Program-made: the position numbers and the translations under genes | In this document: in pieces, positions 37,002 through 46,477 of the stretch | Layout of the letters: each line of letters starts with the position of its first letter | How positions within the stretch are numbered: the stretch's first letter is position 1 | DNA from: Sphingomonas ginsengisoli An et al. 2013 | GTDB taxonomy: Bacteria; Pseudomonadota; Alphaproteobacteria; Sphingomonadales; Sphingomonadaceae | NCBI RefSeq assembly: GCF_009363895.1 | Contig: NZ_CP045434.1 | Coordinates: 2,170,001 to 2,234,000, forward strand | Length of the DNA stretch: 64,000 nucleotides | Direction of reading: 5' to 3' | Notes under the pieces: model-generated | Database searches by the model: none | What the model was told of the DNA's origin: nothing | Seen by the model: the letters and a program-made list of their open reading frames with translations, nothing else

Positions 37002-38009
37002 TTAGCGCCGCCCGGCGCGGGCGAGCTGCAGCAATTCGGTGCCGAGCGTTGCCGCCGGGGGCGGTGCGGCGCCACCCTGGAGCAATTGCCGTTCGACCTG
37101 CGCCAGCCGGCTGAGCGCCTGCGCCAACCGGGGGCTCGACCAACGCGAGAGCATCCGTCCGACCAGCGCGCGGTCCTTCCAGAAGATGCCGGTGAGCACC
37201 GCGTCAATCGGTTGGCCGGCGTCGAGCCGGGCGCGCAGCGGGGCCAGCTGGAGCAGGCGGCGCTGGAGCGAGCGGGTCATCGGGATGGCGTCGTTGGCGG
37301 CTTCCTCGGCCACCCCCAACTCATCGGCCAGTTCGGCGAGGGCGCCGCTCAGCGCGAGGTCGCCAGCGCGCGCGAGGTCGCGGTCGGGGGCATCGGCGCC
37401 GAGCCGGTCGAGATGCTCGGGGGAGAGCTCCTGCGGGCGCTCGGGCGAGGCGTCGAGATAGAGCGCGAACTTGGTCAGCTCCTGCGCGACGATCGCCTGG
37501 TCAGCGCCAGCTGAGGCAGCGAGGCGGTCGGCGACGTCGCGCGACAGCCGCAGCCCGCGCGCGCGGCCGAGATCGGCGACTAAGCGGCCCATGTTGGCGG
37601 CATCGGGGGTGTAGGAGAGGTGCGACAAAGCGGCGGGATGGGCGTCGACCGCCTTCAGGAGGCCCGAGGTCTTCTTAAGCGCGCCGGCGATCAACACGGT
37701 CGGATGTTCGACCGCGGGGGCGGCGAGCAACGCTTCCACCGCCGCCAGTGATTCGTCGCCGGCGGGCTCGACCCAGATCAGACGCGCGCCGCCGAACATC
37801 GAGATGGCGCTGGCGCTGTCGCTGAGGAGGGCGGGGTCACTCTTGAGCTGGGCGCCAGTCAGCGGCTCCTTCTCGGCCCGGAGCGCGGCGAGCAGACGCG
37901 CCGCCAGCGCGCGCGAGGTGGATTCATCCTCACCGGCGAAGAGAAACAGGCGCGTGGCCGGGTCGGGCCGATCGACCGTGCGGTCGACCTGGCCCTTGGC
38001 GATCTTCAC
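37002..38009 (-). CDS. holA: DNA polymerase III delta subunit
   Basis: Clamp-loader subunit that opens the beta ring. The 335-residue protein has the HolA pattern: RLFLFAGEDESTSRALAARLLA, LSDSASAISMFGGARLIWVEPAGDE and LGRARGLRLSRDVADRLAASAGADQAIVAQELTKFALY. It starts at GTG and overlaps the lptE stop (ATG/GTG-type coupling at 38006-38009). It is third in the leuS-lptE-holA operon, a standard order. Confidence 0.92.
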   Translation of the reverse strand: MKIAKGQVDRTVDRPDPATRLFLFAGEDESTSRALAARLLAALRAEKEPLTGAQLKSDPALLSDSASAISMFGGARLIWVEPAGDESLAAVEALLAAPAVEHPTVLIAGALKKTSGLLKAVDAHPAALSHLSYTPDAANMGRLVADLGRARGLRLSRDVADRLAASAGADQAIVAQELTKFALYLDASPERPQELSPEHLDRLGADAPDRDLARAGDLALSGALAELADELGVAEEAANDAIPMTRSLQRRLLQLAPLRARLDAGQPIDAVLTGIFWKDRALVGRMLSRWSSPRLAQALSRLAQVERQLLQGGAAPPPAATLGTELLQLARAGRR

Positions 38010-38500
38010 CGACCGCCCGAGCGGGTCGCGAACAGACCGATGCGGGCGACGATCTGGTCGGCGACGATGACGCTTAGCCGCTCGAGCGCGCTCTGCTCGG
38101 CGGCGACGGTGGCATATTCGCTGCTGACGACGTCGATGCCCGAATCCGAGCCGGCGGTGGCGTCGAGCACGACCGCGCCGGTGGTCGCGTCGACCAGCCG
38201 GTAGCGCGCGCGCAGGGTGCGGCGTTCGCGGGTGACCGCCGAATCGCTGCGGATGCCGAAGCCTTCGATCGAATCGTCAAGCTCGACCTGGAGGCGGTAG
38301 CGCGGCGTGGGATCGGTGGTGCCGAGCCGGTCGACCAGCGCCGAGCGGACCAGATAGCCCGACTGGCCGGGGATCGGCTGCACCGCGACCGAGTGGAGCA
38401 GCTGCGCGACCGGGCCGGCCTCGCCCCCGGCATAGAGCGGGTGGAGGCCGCAGCCGGCGGTGGCGAAGGCCAGCGCAAAGAGAAGGGGAAGGCGGGTCAC
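38006..38500 (-). CDS. lptE: LPS assembly lipoprotein LptE
   Basis: Outer-membrane lipoprotein plug for LptD. The 164-residue product has a signal peptide with lipobox TAGC, then GLHPLYAGG, a typical LptE N-terminus, and a beta-rich domain with the [26 protein letters not shown]-terminal helix. It starts at GTG and overlaps the leuS stop (38497-38500). Confidence 0.9.
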   Translation of the reverse strand: MTRLPLLFALAFATAGCGLHPLYAGGEAGPVAQLLHSVAVQPIPGQSGYLVRSALVDRLGTTDPTPRYRLQVELDDSIEGFGIRSDSAVTRERRTLRARYRLVDATTGAVVLDATAGSDSGIDVVSSEYATVAAEQSALERLSVIVADQIVARIGLFATRSGGR

Positions 38501-41010
38501 AGGACGATGTTCACCAGACGGTCGGGCACCACAATCACCTTTTTCGGCTCGGCGCCGTCGAGGAACTTGGCGACCTTGTCGCTGCCGAGCGCCATCGCCT
38601 GCAGTTCCTCACGGGCGAGGCCGCGCGCGGCGGCGATCGTGTCGCGCAGCTTGCCGTTGACCTGCACCGCGACGGTGACCTGGTCGTCGACCAGCAACGC
38701 GAGATCGTGCGCGGGCCACGGCTGGTCGGCGATCATCCCGGCGCCGCCGAGGTTCGCCCAGGCTTCCTCGGCGAGGTGGGGGGCCATCGGCGCGACCAGC
38801 ATGAGCAGGGTGCGGACGGCCGTGCTGCGGTCAGCCGAGGGCGCGGCCTTCTCGATCGCGCTGGTGAGCTCGTAGAGGCTGGCGATAGCCTTGTTAAACT
38901 GGAGGCCCTCGATCGCCTGGGCAACCGCGGCGATGGTCTTGTGGACGCGGCGGCGCAGCGCGAGGTCGTCGCCGGTCGCGTCGGCCAAAGCGGCGGTCTG
39001 GGTCAGCTTCCACACCCGCTGGACGAAGCGGGCGGCGCCCTCGATCCCGCCAATCGACCATTCGAGATCGCGCTCGGGGGGCGAGTCGGAGAGCATGAAC
39101 CAGCGCACCGCGTCGGCGCCGTAGCGGTCGATGATCGTGTCGGGGTCGATCACGTTCTTCTTCGACTTGGACATTTTTTCGATCCGGCCGGGGGTGACCG
39201 GATGGCCCGATTCGATGTGCACCCAGTCGTCGCCGTTGCGCTGAACCTCATTGGGGCTAAGCCAGCTGCCGTCGCCGGCGCGATAGGTCTCGTGGGTGAC
39301 CATTCCTTGCGTGAACAGGCCCTTGAACGGCTCGGTCACGCCGATCTTGCCGATCCGCTCGAGCGCGCGGGTCCAGAAGCGGGCGTAGAGAAGGTGGAGG
39401 ATCGCATGCTCGACCCCGCCGATATATTGGCCGACGGGCAACCAGGCCTCGGCCTCGGCGCGGTCGAACGGCTGATCGTTCGGCTGGCTGGCGAAGCGGA
39501 TGAAATACCAGGACGAATCGACGAAGGTGTCGAGCGTGTCGGTCTCGCGCCGCGCCGCCGCACCGCACTGCGGGCAGTCGACCTTGGTCCAGGTCGGATG
39601 GCGGTCGAGCGGGTTGCCGGGGATGTCGAAGCTGACGTCCTCGGGCAGCACCACCGGGAGCTGATCGCGCGGGACGGGGACCGCGCCGCACGCGTCGCAG
39701 TGGATGATCGGGATCGGCGTGCCCCAGTAGCGCTGGCGGCTGACGCCCCAGTCGCGCAGGCGGTACTGGATCGTGCCCTGGCCCCAGCCGGCGGTCTCGG
39801 CACGGCGGATGACCTCGGCGGTGGCGGCCTCGCTGGTCAGCCCGTCGAGGAAGCGCGAGTTCACCGCGACCCCTGAGCCGACTTCGGCGGCGGTGATCGG
39901 CAGTCCAGCCTCGTTGGCGCTGGCGGCGACGACGCGGCGGATCGGCAGCTTGTACTTGGTCGCGAATTCGAAATCGCGGACGTCGTGCGCGGGAACGCCG
40001 AAGAGCGCGCCAGTGCCATAGTCCATCAGCACGAAGTTCGCGATCCACACCGGCAGGCGCCAGTCGGGATCGAGCGGGTGGAGCACTTCGAGCCCGGTGT
40101 CGAAGCCCAGCTTCTCGGCGGTCTCGATCTCGGCGGCGGTGGTGCCGCCCTGTTTGCAGCGCGCGATGAAGTCGGCGACCTCCGGTCGCTCGGCGGCGAG
40201 CGCCTCGGCGATCGGGTGGCCGGGCGAGATGGCGACGAAGCTGGCGCCGAAGATGGTGTCGGGACGGGTGGTGAAAACCTCGATCTCGCCCGCCGTATCG
40301 GCACGCTGGAAACGGAACTGGAGCCCCTGGCTCTTGCCGATCCAATTTTCCTGCATCAGCCGGACCTTGTCGGGCCACTGGTCGAGCGTGCCCAAGCCGT
40401 CGAGCAGCTCCTCGGCGAAGTCGGTGATCTTGAGGAACCACTGGCTCAGTTTGCGCCGCTCGACCGGGGCGCCCGAGCGCCAGCCCTTGCCGTCGATCAC
40501 CTGCTCGTTGGCGAGCACGGTCATGTCGACCGGGTCCCAGTTGACCTCCGATTCCTTGCGGAAGACGAGGCCGGCGGCGAACAGGTCGAGGAAGAGTGCC
40601 TGCTCATGCCCGTAGTAATCGGGTTCGCAGGTGGCGAGCTCACGGCTCCAGTCGAGCGCGAAGCCGAGCCGCTTCAGCTGGCCGCGCATGGTGGCGATGT
40701 TCTCGCGGGTCCAGCTGCCGGGATGGACCTTCTTTTCCATCGCCGCATTCTCGGCCGGCATCCCGAAGGCATCCCAGCCCATCGGGTGGAGGACTTCGAA
40801 GCCCTGCATCCGGCGGAAGCGCGCGAGCACGTCGCCCATCGTGTAATTGCGGACGTGCCCCATGTGGATGCGTCCCGACGGGTAGGGAAACATCTCGAGC
40901 ACGAAGGACTTGGGCTTGGGGCTGGCGCTGTCGGCGCGGAAGCAGCCCTCGGCCTCCCACCGCTCCTGCCAGCGGGAGTCGCTCGCCGCCGGGTCGAAAC
41001 GGTCGGTCAT
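38497..41010 (-). CDS. leuS: Leucine--tRNA ligase
   Basis: Class I synthetase charging tRNA-Leu. The 837-residue protein has the HIGH-like motif [15 protein letters not shown], the CP1 editing domain ([16 protein letters not shown]), the Zn-like [10 protein letters not shown] and [10 protein letters not shown] pairs, the KMSKS loop EKMSKSKKN and the anticodon-binding C-terminus. It heads leuS-lptE-holA. Confidence 0.98.
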   Translation of the reverse strand: MTDRFDPAASDSRWQERWEAEGCFRADSASPKPKSFVLEMFPYPSGRIHMGHVRNYTMGDVLARFRRMQGFEVLHPMGWDAFGMPAENAAMEKKVHPGSWTRENIATMRGQLKRLGFALDWSRELATCEPDYYGHEQALFLDLFAAGLVFRKESEVNWDPVDMTVLANEQVIDGKGWRSGAPVERRKLSQWFLKITDFAEELLDGLGTLDQWPDKVRLMQENWIGKSQGLQFRFQRADTAGEIEVFTTRPDTIFGASFVAISPGHPIAEALAAERPEVADFIARCKQGGTTAAEIETAEKLGFDTGLEVLHPLDPDWRLPVWIANFVLMDYGTGALFGVPAHDVRDFEFATKYKLPIRRVVAASANEAGLPITAAEVGSGVAVNSRFLDGLTSEAATAEVIRRAETAGWGQGTIQYRLRDWGVSRQRYWGTPIPIIHCDACGAVPVPRDQLPVVLPEDVSFDIPGNPLDRHPTWTKVDCPQCGAAARRETDTLDTFVDSSWYFIRFASQPNDQPFDRAEAEAWLPVGQYIGGVEHAILHLLYARFWTRALERIGKIGVTEPFKGLFTQGMVTHETYRAGDGSWLSPNEVQRNGDDWVHIESGHPVTPGRIEKMSKSKKNVIDPDTIIDRYGADAVRWFMLSDSPPERDLEWSIGGIEGAARFVQRVWKLTQTAALADATGDDLALRRRVHKTIAAVAQAIEGLQFNKAIASLYELTSAIEKAAPSADRSTAVRTLLMLVAPMAPHLAEEAWANLGGAGMIADQPWPAHDLALLVDDQVTVAVQVNGKLRDTIAAARGLAREELQAMALGSDKVAKFLDGAEPKKVIVVPDRLVNIVL

Positions 41011-41023
41011 GATTCCTCGAAGC

Positions 41024-41455
41024 TTAGCCGGAGACGGTGCCGCGGCGGATGTCGCGGGCGCGGGTCAGGATGATGTCCTCGAGCTTCTGCACGGTGGCGG
41101 CGGCGACCGGCGCGTCGACCCACTGGCCGCCCTGGTTGACCTGGCGGCTGGCGGCGACCCGCAGCGCGTCGGCGCGCAGGTCCTGGTCGAGGATCGAGAC
41201 GGTCAGCTTGACCCGCTCACCCGGCGCCTGGGGGTTGGCGTACCAGTCGGTGACGATCACTCCGCCATTGCTGTCGGCGGTGATCAGCGGCGCGAAGCTC
41301 AGCGTGTCGATCGCGGCGCGCCAGAGGTAGGTGTTGACGCCGATCTGGGTCAGCCGGGCGGGGGCGAGCCGGGTCGGCACGTCCCGGTTGCGCGCGCACC
41401 CGGTGGCAAGCAGCGCGAGGGGAATCAGCGCGGCGGTGAAAGTGGTGCGGACCAT
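41024..41455 (-). CDS. DUF3576 family lipoprotein
   Basis: A 143-residue protein with a lipoprotein signal ([12 protein letters not shown], lipobox at about residue 20) and a DUF3576 domain ([20 protein letters not shown]...GGVIVTDWY). It is alphaproteobacterial, often beside leuS, and of unknown function in the envelope. A good promoter lies 44 bp upstream. An upstream in-frame reading would cross that promoter and is rejected. Confidence 0.88.
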   Translation of the reverse strand: MVRTTFTAALIPLALLATGCARNRDVPTRLAPARLTQIGVNTYLWRAAIDTLSFAPLITADSNGGVIVTDWYANPQAPGERVKLTVSILDQDLRADALRVAASRQVNQGGQWVDAPVAAATVQKLEDIILTRARDIRRGTVSG

Positions 41456-41498
41456 CGGTTTTCGTCTTTCTGCCTTGAAGCGGTCAGGGTTGGGCGGC

Positions 41499-41526
41499 GT
41501 TATAGATGCTGTGCCAATGCGGGCAA
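41499..41526 (-). promoter_or_regulatory. Candidate promoter for the DUF3576 gene (and possibly leuS operon)
   Basis: On the minus strand, TTGCCC (41526-41521), a 16-bp spacer and TATAAC (41504-41499), placing transcription start about 37 bp before the ATG. The -10 match is good; this is one of the clearer promoters in the window. Confidence 0.45.
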
Positions 41527-41648
41527 GCGGCACGTCGGTGGAACCGTTCTGTGGATTCAATGTCACATCGGCCGGCGAACTCGGAACTGTCGTGGAACAT
41601 TCATCTTCGCGAGGCTATATCCTCAACACAGGGAGTGGTGACTCGACG

Positions 41649-42362
41649 ATGAACCGGGGCAATTTCAGCAAAGGCAAGATTGCCGTGGCGCTCGCCGCGG
41701 CCAGCCTGCTGTTGCCCGCGACGATCGTCATCGCGGCCCCGTCCAAGAATACCAAGCCGCCCGCGCTCGCGCTGTCGTTCGAGCGGGGGTTCACGCCCTC
41801 GCAGGTCGATCCGCGACTCGCCGCGGCGTTGGCCAGCCGGCCGGCGCTCGCCAACGACTTCGGTTTCACCCCGGCTGCGGCCAAGCGCCGCCCGAATCAG
41901 GTCCGCGTCGCGATCCGCGCCGAGCTGCCCAACCGCTCGCTCAAGACGACCGAGCTGGTGACCCAGCCGGTCAGCCAGGGCGTCGCGCTGACCCCGGCCA
42001 GCTATAACCTCGGCGTCGCCGTGGGCTGGAAGCGCTTCGCCATCACCGGCGACGTCGCCCGCGCCAAGGCCGACGTTCCCGCGCTCGGCGCCAGCGAAGG
42101 TGCGGTGGTCGGCGTCAATTACAATCTGAAGCGCTTCACCGGCCGCGTCGCCGCGAGCGCCGACCGGACCGACCGCGCGGTCCCCGCGATCGCCTTCAAC
42201 AACAGCTACGCGCTGGACGTGGGCGGCGCCTATAACGTCTCGCGCAACATCGCGCTGACCGGCGGCGTCCGCTACAAGATTGAGCGCGAGAAGATCGCCA
42301 CCTTCTCCGACCAGCGCCGCGACAGCCAGGCTGTCTACGTCGGGACGGCGCTGAAGTTCTAA
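41649..42362 (+). CDS. Outer-membrane beta-barrel protein (porin-like), secreted
   Basis: A 237-residue protein with a signal peptide (IAVALAAASLLLPATIVIAAP) and a C-terminal half of short alternating beta strands ending in aromatic Phe (YVGTALKF), as in small outer-membrane barrels. Strands such as ASYNLGVAVGWKRFAITGDVA and GGVRYKIEREKIATF fit an 8-10-strand barrel. Substrate unknown. The start follows GGGAGTGG at about 9 nt. Confidence 0.78.
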   Translation: MNRGNFSKGKIAVALAAASLLLPATIVIAAPSKNTKPPALALSFERGFTPSQVDPRLAAALASRPALANDFGFTPAAAKRRPNQVRVAIRAELPNRSLKTTELVTQPVSQGVALTPASYNLGVAVGWKRFAITGDVARAKADVPALGASEGAVVGVNYNLKRFTGRVAASADRTDRAVPAIAFNNSYALDVGGAYNVSRNIALTGGVRYKIEREKIATFSDQRRDSQAVYVGTALKF

Positions 42363-42376
42363 GCCTGAGCCGCCGA

Positions 42377-42413
42377 GCGTAAGGCCTGCGCTGCGCGGCA
42401 GCGCGCCTTACGC
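42377..42413. terminator. Terminator hairpin after the beta-barrel gene
   Basis: GCGTAAGGC (42377-42385) pairs with GCCTTACGC (42405-42413), and inside them GCGCTGC pairs with GCAGCGC around loop GCG, giving 16 bp in two stems. It lies between convergent genes. Confidence 0.6.
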
Positions 42414-42460
42414 AAAGAGACGGCGAAGGCCGGCCAGCCGGCACGAAGTGACAGGACTGA

Positions 42461-42485
42461 CGTCACGGGATTTACTCCCGTGACG
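42461..42485. terminator. Hairpin at the convergent end of the ThiE-like gene
   Basis: A perfect 10-bp stem CGTCACGGGA-TTTAC-TCCCGTGACG, 12 bp beyond the stop of the minus-strand ThiE-like gene; a likely terminator for it. Confidence 0.6.
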
Positions 42486-42496
42486 GCCTCACCCCC

Positions 42497-43066
42497 TCAC
42501 AACCGAAACCGCCCCTTCGCCAGTGCGATCCAAGCGTCGATCCCCGCCCACCCGGAAAACCCCAGCGCCTTAAGCTTGCGCAACCGCCTCCAGTCGCGCG
42601 AGTCGATTCCACCGAGCGCATAGGCCGGTGCGCCGGCGATCCCCGCCAGCCGCGCCGCCTCCTTCTCGCCGAGCGGCACTGCCTCGGAATGCGAGCGGGT
42701 GGCGTAGACCGGCGAGACGAACACCAGTGCCGCGCCCTCGGCCGCAGCCGCCAGCGCCTCCGCTTCGTCATGCACCGCGCGCGAAAAAGGCAGACCAAGA
42801 CTGGGCCCGTCGGGATTGTGGACCAGCCGTGCGCCCAGCTCGCGGGCCAGCGCGGCGTCGCGCGCAACTCCGAGCGTGAGGCCGCGCTTGTGGGCGAGGT
42901 CGGCGATCTTCGACCCGATCACCCGCCGCCGCTGGGGCTCGGTGGCGTGATGGCGCAGGATGATCCCCGCGCTCGCATCACCCGCGCACTCGATCGCTGG
43001 CCAGAGCTTCTCGCCCATCCGCTCGTCGGTCATCAGCCAAGCGCCGGGCCAGCGTTGCGTCGTCAT
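42497..43066 (-). CDS. Thiamine phosphate synthase-like (ThiE/TenI superfamily) protein
   Basis: A 189-residue TIM-barrel of the ThiE/TenI type: IILRHH strand start, LGVARDAALARELGARLVHNPD, then LVFVSPVYATRSHSEA and APAYALGGID. No TPP riboswitch or thiamine gene is nearby, so it may be a ThiE paralogue or a TenI-like isomerase rather than the main synthase. It is divergent from the YggS-type gene. Confidence 0.78.
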   Translation of the reverse strand: MTTQRWPGAWLMTDERMGEKLWPAIECAGDASAGIILRHHATEPQRRRVIGSKIADLAHKRGLTLGVARDAALARELGARLVHNPDGPSLGLPFSRAVHDEAEALAAAAEGAALVFVSPVYATRSHSEAVPLGEKEAARLAGIAGAPAYALGGIDSRDWRRLRKLKALGFSGWAGIDAWIALAKGRFRL

Positions 43067-43089
43067 GGGGCTCGCTATAGCAGCGCGGC

Positions 43090-43743
43090 GTGACCGATGC
43101 TGCCACCCGCCTTGCCGCCGTCAACGATGGAATCGCCGCCGCCGCGCGAGTCGCCGGGCGCGATCCGCACGAGGTTACGCTGGTGGCGGTGTCGAAGACG
43201 CGCTCGGCGGCCGAGATCGAGTCGCTGATCGCCGCCGGGCAGCGGGTGTTCGGCGAAAGCCGCGTGCAGGAGGCGGAGGAGAAATGGCCCGCGCTCAAGG
43301 CCGCGCATCCCGACGTCGCGCTGCACTGCATCGGTCGGCTGCAATCGAACAAGGCCGAGGAAGCGGTGGCGCTGTTCGACGTGATCCATTCGCTCGACCG
43401 GGCGAGCCTGCTCGAGGCGCTGGTCAAGGCGAGCGACAAGGCCGCGCGCACGCCGACGGTCTACGTCCAGGTCAACATCGGCGACGAGCCGCAGAAGGGC
43501 GGGGTCGCGCTGGGCGAACTGGCGGAGTTTCTCGGGCAGGTCCGCGCCGGACCGCTGCCGCTCGCCGGGCTGATGTGCATCCCGCCCGCCGGAGTCGAGC
43601 CGTCGCCTTATTTCGCCCTGCTCGCCAAGCTGGTGCGGCGGCATGACGTCACGGGTTTGAGCATGGGGATGAGCGGCGATTATCGCGCGGCGGTGATGCT
43701 CGGGGCGACCGCCGTCCGGGTCGGGACCGCGCTGTTCGAGTAA
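43090..43743 (+). CDS. YggS/PROSC family PLP homeostasis protein
   Basis: A 217-residue PLP-binding TIM barrel: LVAVSKTRSAAEIESLIAAG with the PLP Lys, FGESRVQEAEEKWPALK, HCIGRLQSNKAEEA, VQVNIGDEPQKGG and LSMGMSGDYRAAVMLGATAVRVGTALFE. Involved in pyridoxal phosphate balance. It starts at GTG (43090) with a weak ribosome site. Confidence 0.93.
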   Translation: MTDAATRLAAVNDGIAAAARVAGRDPHEVTLVAVSKTRSAAEIESLIAAGQRVFGESRVQEAEEKWPALKAAHPDVALHCIGRLQSNKAEEAVALFDVIHSLDRASLLEALVKASDKAARTPTVYVQVNIGDEPQKGGVALGELAEFLGQVRAGPLPLAGLMCIPPAGVEPSPYFALLAKLVRRHDVTGLSMGMSGDYRAAVMLGATAVRVGTALFE

Positions 43744-43750
43744 TGAACCC

Positions 43751-44767
43751 TCAGTCGAGGTGGCCGCTCTTGCGCTGCTTCGTGGCGAGATAGTCGGCAT
43801 TGTGGGGGTTGGTCGGCATGTGGTGCGCGACCCGCTCGACGACCTCGATGCCCGCCGCGGCTAAGCCGGCGAGCTTGGCCGGATTGTTGGTCAGCAGCCG
43901 CACCCGGTCGATCCCGAGCGCCCGAAGCATCGCCGCCGCCAGCGCATAGTCGCGGACGTCGTCGGGGAAACCGAGCCGGCGGTTGGCCTCGACCGTGTCG
44001 AGCCCGCGGTCCTGGAGCTGGTAGGCGCGGATCTTGTTGCTGAGCCCGATCCCGCGCCCTTCGTCGCGAAGGTAGAGGAGGACGCCGGCGCCGGCCTCGG
44101 CGATCAGGCGCAAGGCGGCGTGGAGTTGCGGACCGCAGTCGCACTTCAAGCTGCCGAACACGTCGCCGGTCAGGCATTCGCTGTGGAGGCGGACGAGCGG
44201 CGGCTCGCCGCCGGGCGCCCCGACGACGATTGCGGCATGCTCGCTGCCGTCCTCGGTCGCGCGGAAGACCGCGACCTGGGTGTCGGCGTCGATGCCGTCG
44301 ATGGGCAAGCGGGCGCGGGCGGCCAGGGTGACCGCGCGGCGCTGGCTGGCGGCAAGGGCTTCGGCGGTGTCGAGGTGGAGAACCGACTGCGCGGCAGGCG
44401 CGATCCACAGCGCCGGCAGCAGTGCGGCGAGGCGGGCGAGGGTCAGCGCGGCGCGCGCGCTTGGCGGGTCGTCGAGGGTGCCGAGCGACAACGGGCCGAG
44501 CGGGCCGCGGCTGAAGTCGAGGCTGGGGTCGACCAGCTGGCGGACGTTGACGTCATGAAGCCAGTCCGAGCGGAGGATGCGCACCGGCTGCGCGGGATCG
44601 GCGGCCTCGCGGCGCTGGCCGAGGCCGAGCGCGGCGGCACGTTCGCCGCTGATGATGAGGTCGCCGCCGGGATCCTCGCCCGTCTCGACCGCGGCGACGG
44701 TGAGTTCGCCGATGGTGATCGCCTGCCCGGCCGCCAGCACGGCGATGGCCGCGCGGACCCGGTTCAC
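43751..44767 (-). CDS. ribA: GTP cyclohydrolase II with extended N-terminal domain
   Basis: Opens the GTP ring in riboflavin synthesis. The C-terminal ~195 residues are a standard Rib[22 protein letters not shown] holds the zinc cysteines, followed by [22 protein letters not shown] and the LLTNNPAK loop. An extra ~140-residue N-terminal domain of unknown function precedes it, as in many alphaproteobacterial RibA proteins. GTG at 44767 overlaps the xthA stop. Total 338 residues. Confidence 0.92.
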   Translation of the reverse strand: MNRVRAAIAVLAAGQAITIGELTVAAVETGEDPGGDLIISGERAAALGLGQRREAADPAQPVRILRSDWLHDVNVRQLVDPSLDFSRGPLGPLSLGTLDDPPSARAALTLARLAALLPALWIAPAAQSVLHLDTAEALAASQRRAVTLAARARLPIDGIDADTQVAVFRATEDGSEHAAIVVGAPGGEPPLVRLHSECLTGDVFGSLKCDCGPQLHAALRLIAEAGAGVLLYLRDEGRGIGLSNKIRAYQLQDRGLDTVEANRRLGFPDDVRDYALAAAMLRALGIDRVRLLTNNPAKLAGLAAAGIEVVERVAHHMPTNPHNADYLATKQRKSGHLD

Positions 44768-45555
44768 AGCGCGAACTCGACCACCAGCGGCACGTGGTCG
44801 GACGGCTTCTCCCACGCGCGGCACGGCTCATGGACGGCGTGGGCGGTCGCTTGGGGCGCGAGTTCGGGCGAGCACCACATGTGGTCGAGCCGCCGCCCGC
44901 GGTCGTTGCGGGTCCAGTCGAGCGAGCGATAGCTCCACCAGGTGAAATTGCGCTCGGGCGCGGGGATGAACTGGCGGCCGAGGTCGACCCAGTCGTGCGC
45001 CGCCTGAAGCCGGCCGAGCGCCTCGACCTCGATCGGCGTGTGACTGACGACGTCGAGCAGCGCCTTGTGGCTCCACACGTCGCTCTCGAGCGGGGCGACG
45101 TTGAAGTCGCCGACGATGACGGTCGGTTCCTTCAGTCCCTCGGACCAGCGGGTCATCCGCTCGAGGAAGTCGAGCTTCTGGCCGAACTTAGGGTTGAGGG
45201 TCCGGTCGGGAATGTCGCCGCCGGCGGGGATGTAGACGTTCTCGAGCCGGACGCCGCCCGGCAGCCGCGCACCGACGTGGCGCGCCTCGCCATTGTCCTG
45301 CCAGTCGTGGCTGCCCGGGTCGGCGAGCGGCAGGCGCGAGAGGATCGCCACGCCGTGGTGCATCCGCTGGCCGTTCAATTGCTGGTGGACGTAGCCGAGC
45401 CGCTCGAACAGCTCGGTCGGGAAGACGTCGTTGGCCGCCTTGGTTTCCTGCAGGCAGAGGACGTCGGGCGACTGCTCGAGCAGGAAGCGCTCGACGATGG
45501 CCGCGCGAGCGCGGACCGAGTTGATGTTCCAGCTGGCGATCTTGAGGTTGGTCAC
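44764..45555 (-). CDS. xthA: Exodeoxyribonuclease III
   Basis: AP endonuclease/3' exonuclease for base-excision repair. The 263-residue protein has the catalytic pattern [25 protein letters not shown] (Glu), [12 protein letters not shown] (Asp/Asn) and [10 protein letters not shown] (Asp-His). It starts at GTG. A structured region lies upstream (45592-45623). Confidence 0.95.
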   Translation of the reverse strand: MTNLKIASWNINSVRARAAIVERFLLEQSPDVLCLQETKAANDVFPTELFERLGYVHQQLNGQRMHHGVAILSRLPLADPGSHDWQDNGEARHVGARLPGGVRLENVYIPAGGDIPDRTLNPKFGQKLDFLERMTRWSEGLKEPTVIVGDFNVAPLESDVWSHKALLDVVSHTPIEVEALGRLQAAHDWVDLGRQFIPAPERNFTWWSYRSLDWTRNDRGRRLDHMWCSPELAPQATAHAVHEPCRAWEKPSDHVPLVVEFAL

Positions 45556-45591
45556 GCCGTTCCTTTGCCGAACCGCGCCCGAATAGGCAAA

Positions 45592-45623
45592 GGCCCCCGC
45601 TCCGGGGGCATGGAGCGAGGGCC
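45592..45623 (-). terminator. Competing hairpins between lolA and xthA
   Basis: Read on the minus strand, GGCCCTCGCTCC pairs with GGAGCGGGGGCC (12 bp with one wobble). A 7-bp stem GCCCCCG-GAG-CGGGGGC can form instead from overlapping bases and is followed by CTTTGCC. The two forms exclude each other, so this may be a terminator with an alternative fold. The rest of the 212-bp gap (45556-45767) shows no gene. Confidence 0.4.
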
Positions 45624-45767
45624 GACCAAGCGTTCGTCACGCGAGGTGATCACCAGCGCCCGGGTAACAGGGGGAAACCCCGGCTCAGCCAGCGATCGGG
45701 ATCGATCTAGCAGGCTTACCCTGTCGGCAGCATTAACAGTTGCGTTCAGATACTGGGATTCGCCCTG

Positions 45768-46391
45768 CTATTTCCGGCGCTTGGGGTCGGCGTAAGTGAA
45801 AGCGTCGTCGCCGATCGGGACGTTGTAGCGCTGGCCGTCGAGCTTGACCGTGGTGCGCTTGCTCTGCGCGTCGATCGCGGTCCAGCCTTCGAGCCGCAGC
45901 CCGCCGGGGGCGTCGCCGGTCTTGACGAAAGCGAGGATGATTGTGCCGAATTCAGGCCGGCGGTTGTCGCGGGCCCGGACCAGCACGATGCGCGGATCGC
46001 TGTTGGGGACGATCGAGGCGATGCGCTTCAAGTCGGGCTGGGGCGACAGCAGCACCGACAGCGGCGAATTGCCGATTCCCCAGCTCGACTTCTGGCCGAC
46101 GTCATAGTCGATGAAGGTCAGTTTCCGGCCGTCGGCGACCAGCAGCATGTTGGCGCGGCCGCCATATTGGAAGCGGACCTTGCCCGGACGCTTGAGCTGG
46201 AGGGTGCCGCGGAGCTGGCGATTCTTCTGGTCGGTCTGGAGGAAGCTCGCGGTCATCGTCTGGGTGGCGGACAGCGAGCGCTCGACCTGGCCGAGCGCGT
46301 CGGCGGTCTGGGCCGGCGCGGGCGCGCTCGCGACCAGCGCCACGGCGGCGACCGGCGCGAGCAGCCGCGCGGCGGAAATCGAAATGGTCAT
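45768..46391 (-). CDS. Outer-membrane lipoprotein carrier LolA family protein
   Basis: A 207-residue periplasmic protein with a signal peptide (to about APAQT) and a LolA-type half-barrel: MTASFLQTDQKNRQLRGTLQLKRPGKVRFQYGG, LLVADGRKLTFID and GLRLEGWTAIDAQSKRTTVKL. It carries lipoproteins from LolCDE to LolB, or is a LolA-like protein. The ATG has AGGAG 6 nt upstream. It follows ftsK (86 bp), as in many alphaproteobacteria. Confidence 0.9.
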   Translation of the reverse strand: MTISISAARLLAPVAAVALVASAPAPAQTADALGQVERSLSATQTMTASFLQTDQKNRQLRGTLQLKRPGKVRFQYGGRANMLLVADGRKLTFIDYDVGQKSSWGIGNSPLSVLLSPQPDLKRIASIVPNSDPRIVLVRARDNRRPEFGTIILAFVKTGDAPGGLRLEGWTAIDAQSKRTTVKLDGQRYNVPIGDDAFTYADPKRRK

Positions 46392-46477
46392 GCGCACTCC
46401 TGAGAAAGGCTGGTCCGCGCGAATGGCGGTTTGGCGTTGAATGCGCTCTGAACCCCGCAGTTCCGCCGCGTTCAGGC

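Noticed and set aside
41540..41598. EcfG (GGAAC-N16-17-CGTT) general-stress promoter before the beta-barrel gene
   Set aside because: Three GGAAC words are present but none has CGTT at the right spacing.
43067..43089. TPP riboswitch before the ThiE-like gene
   Set aside because: The gap to the divergent neighbour is only 23 bp, with no room for a THI element.
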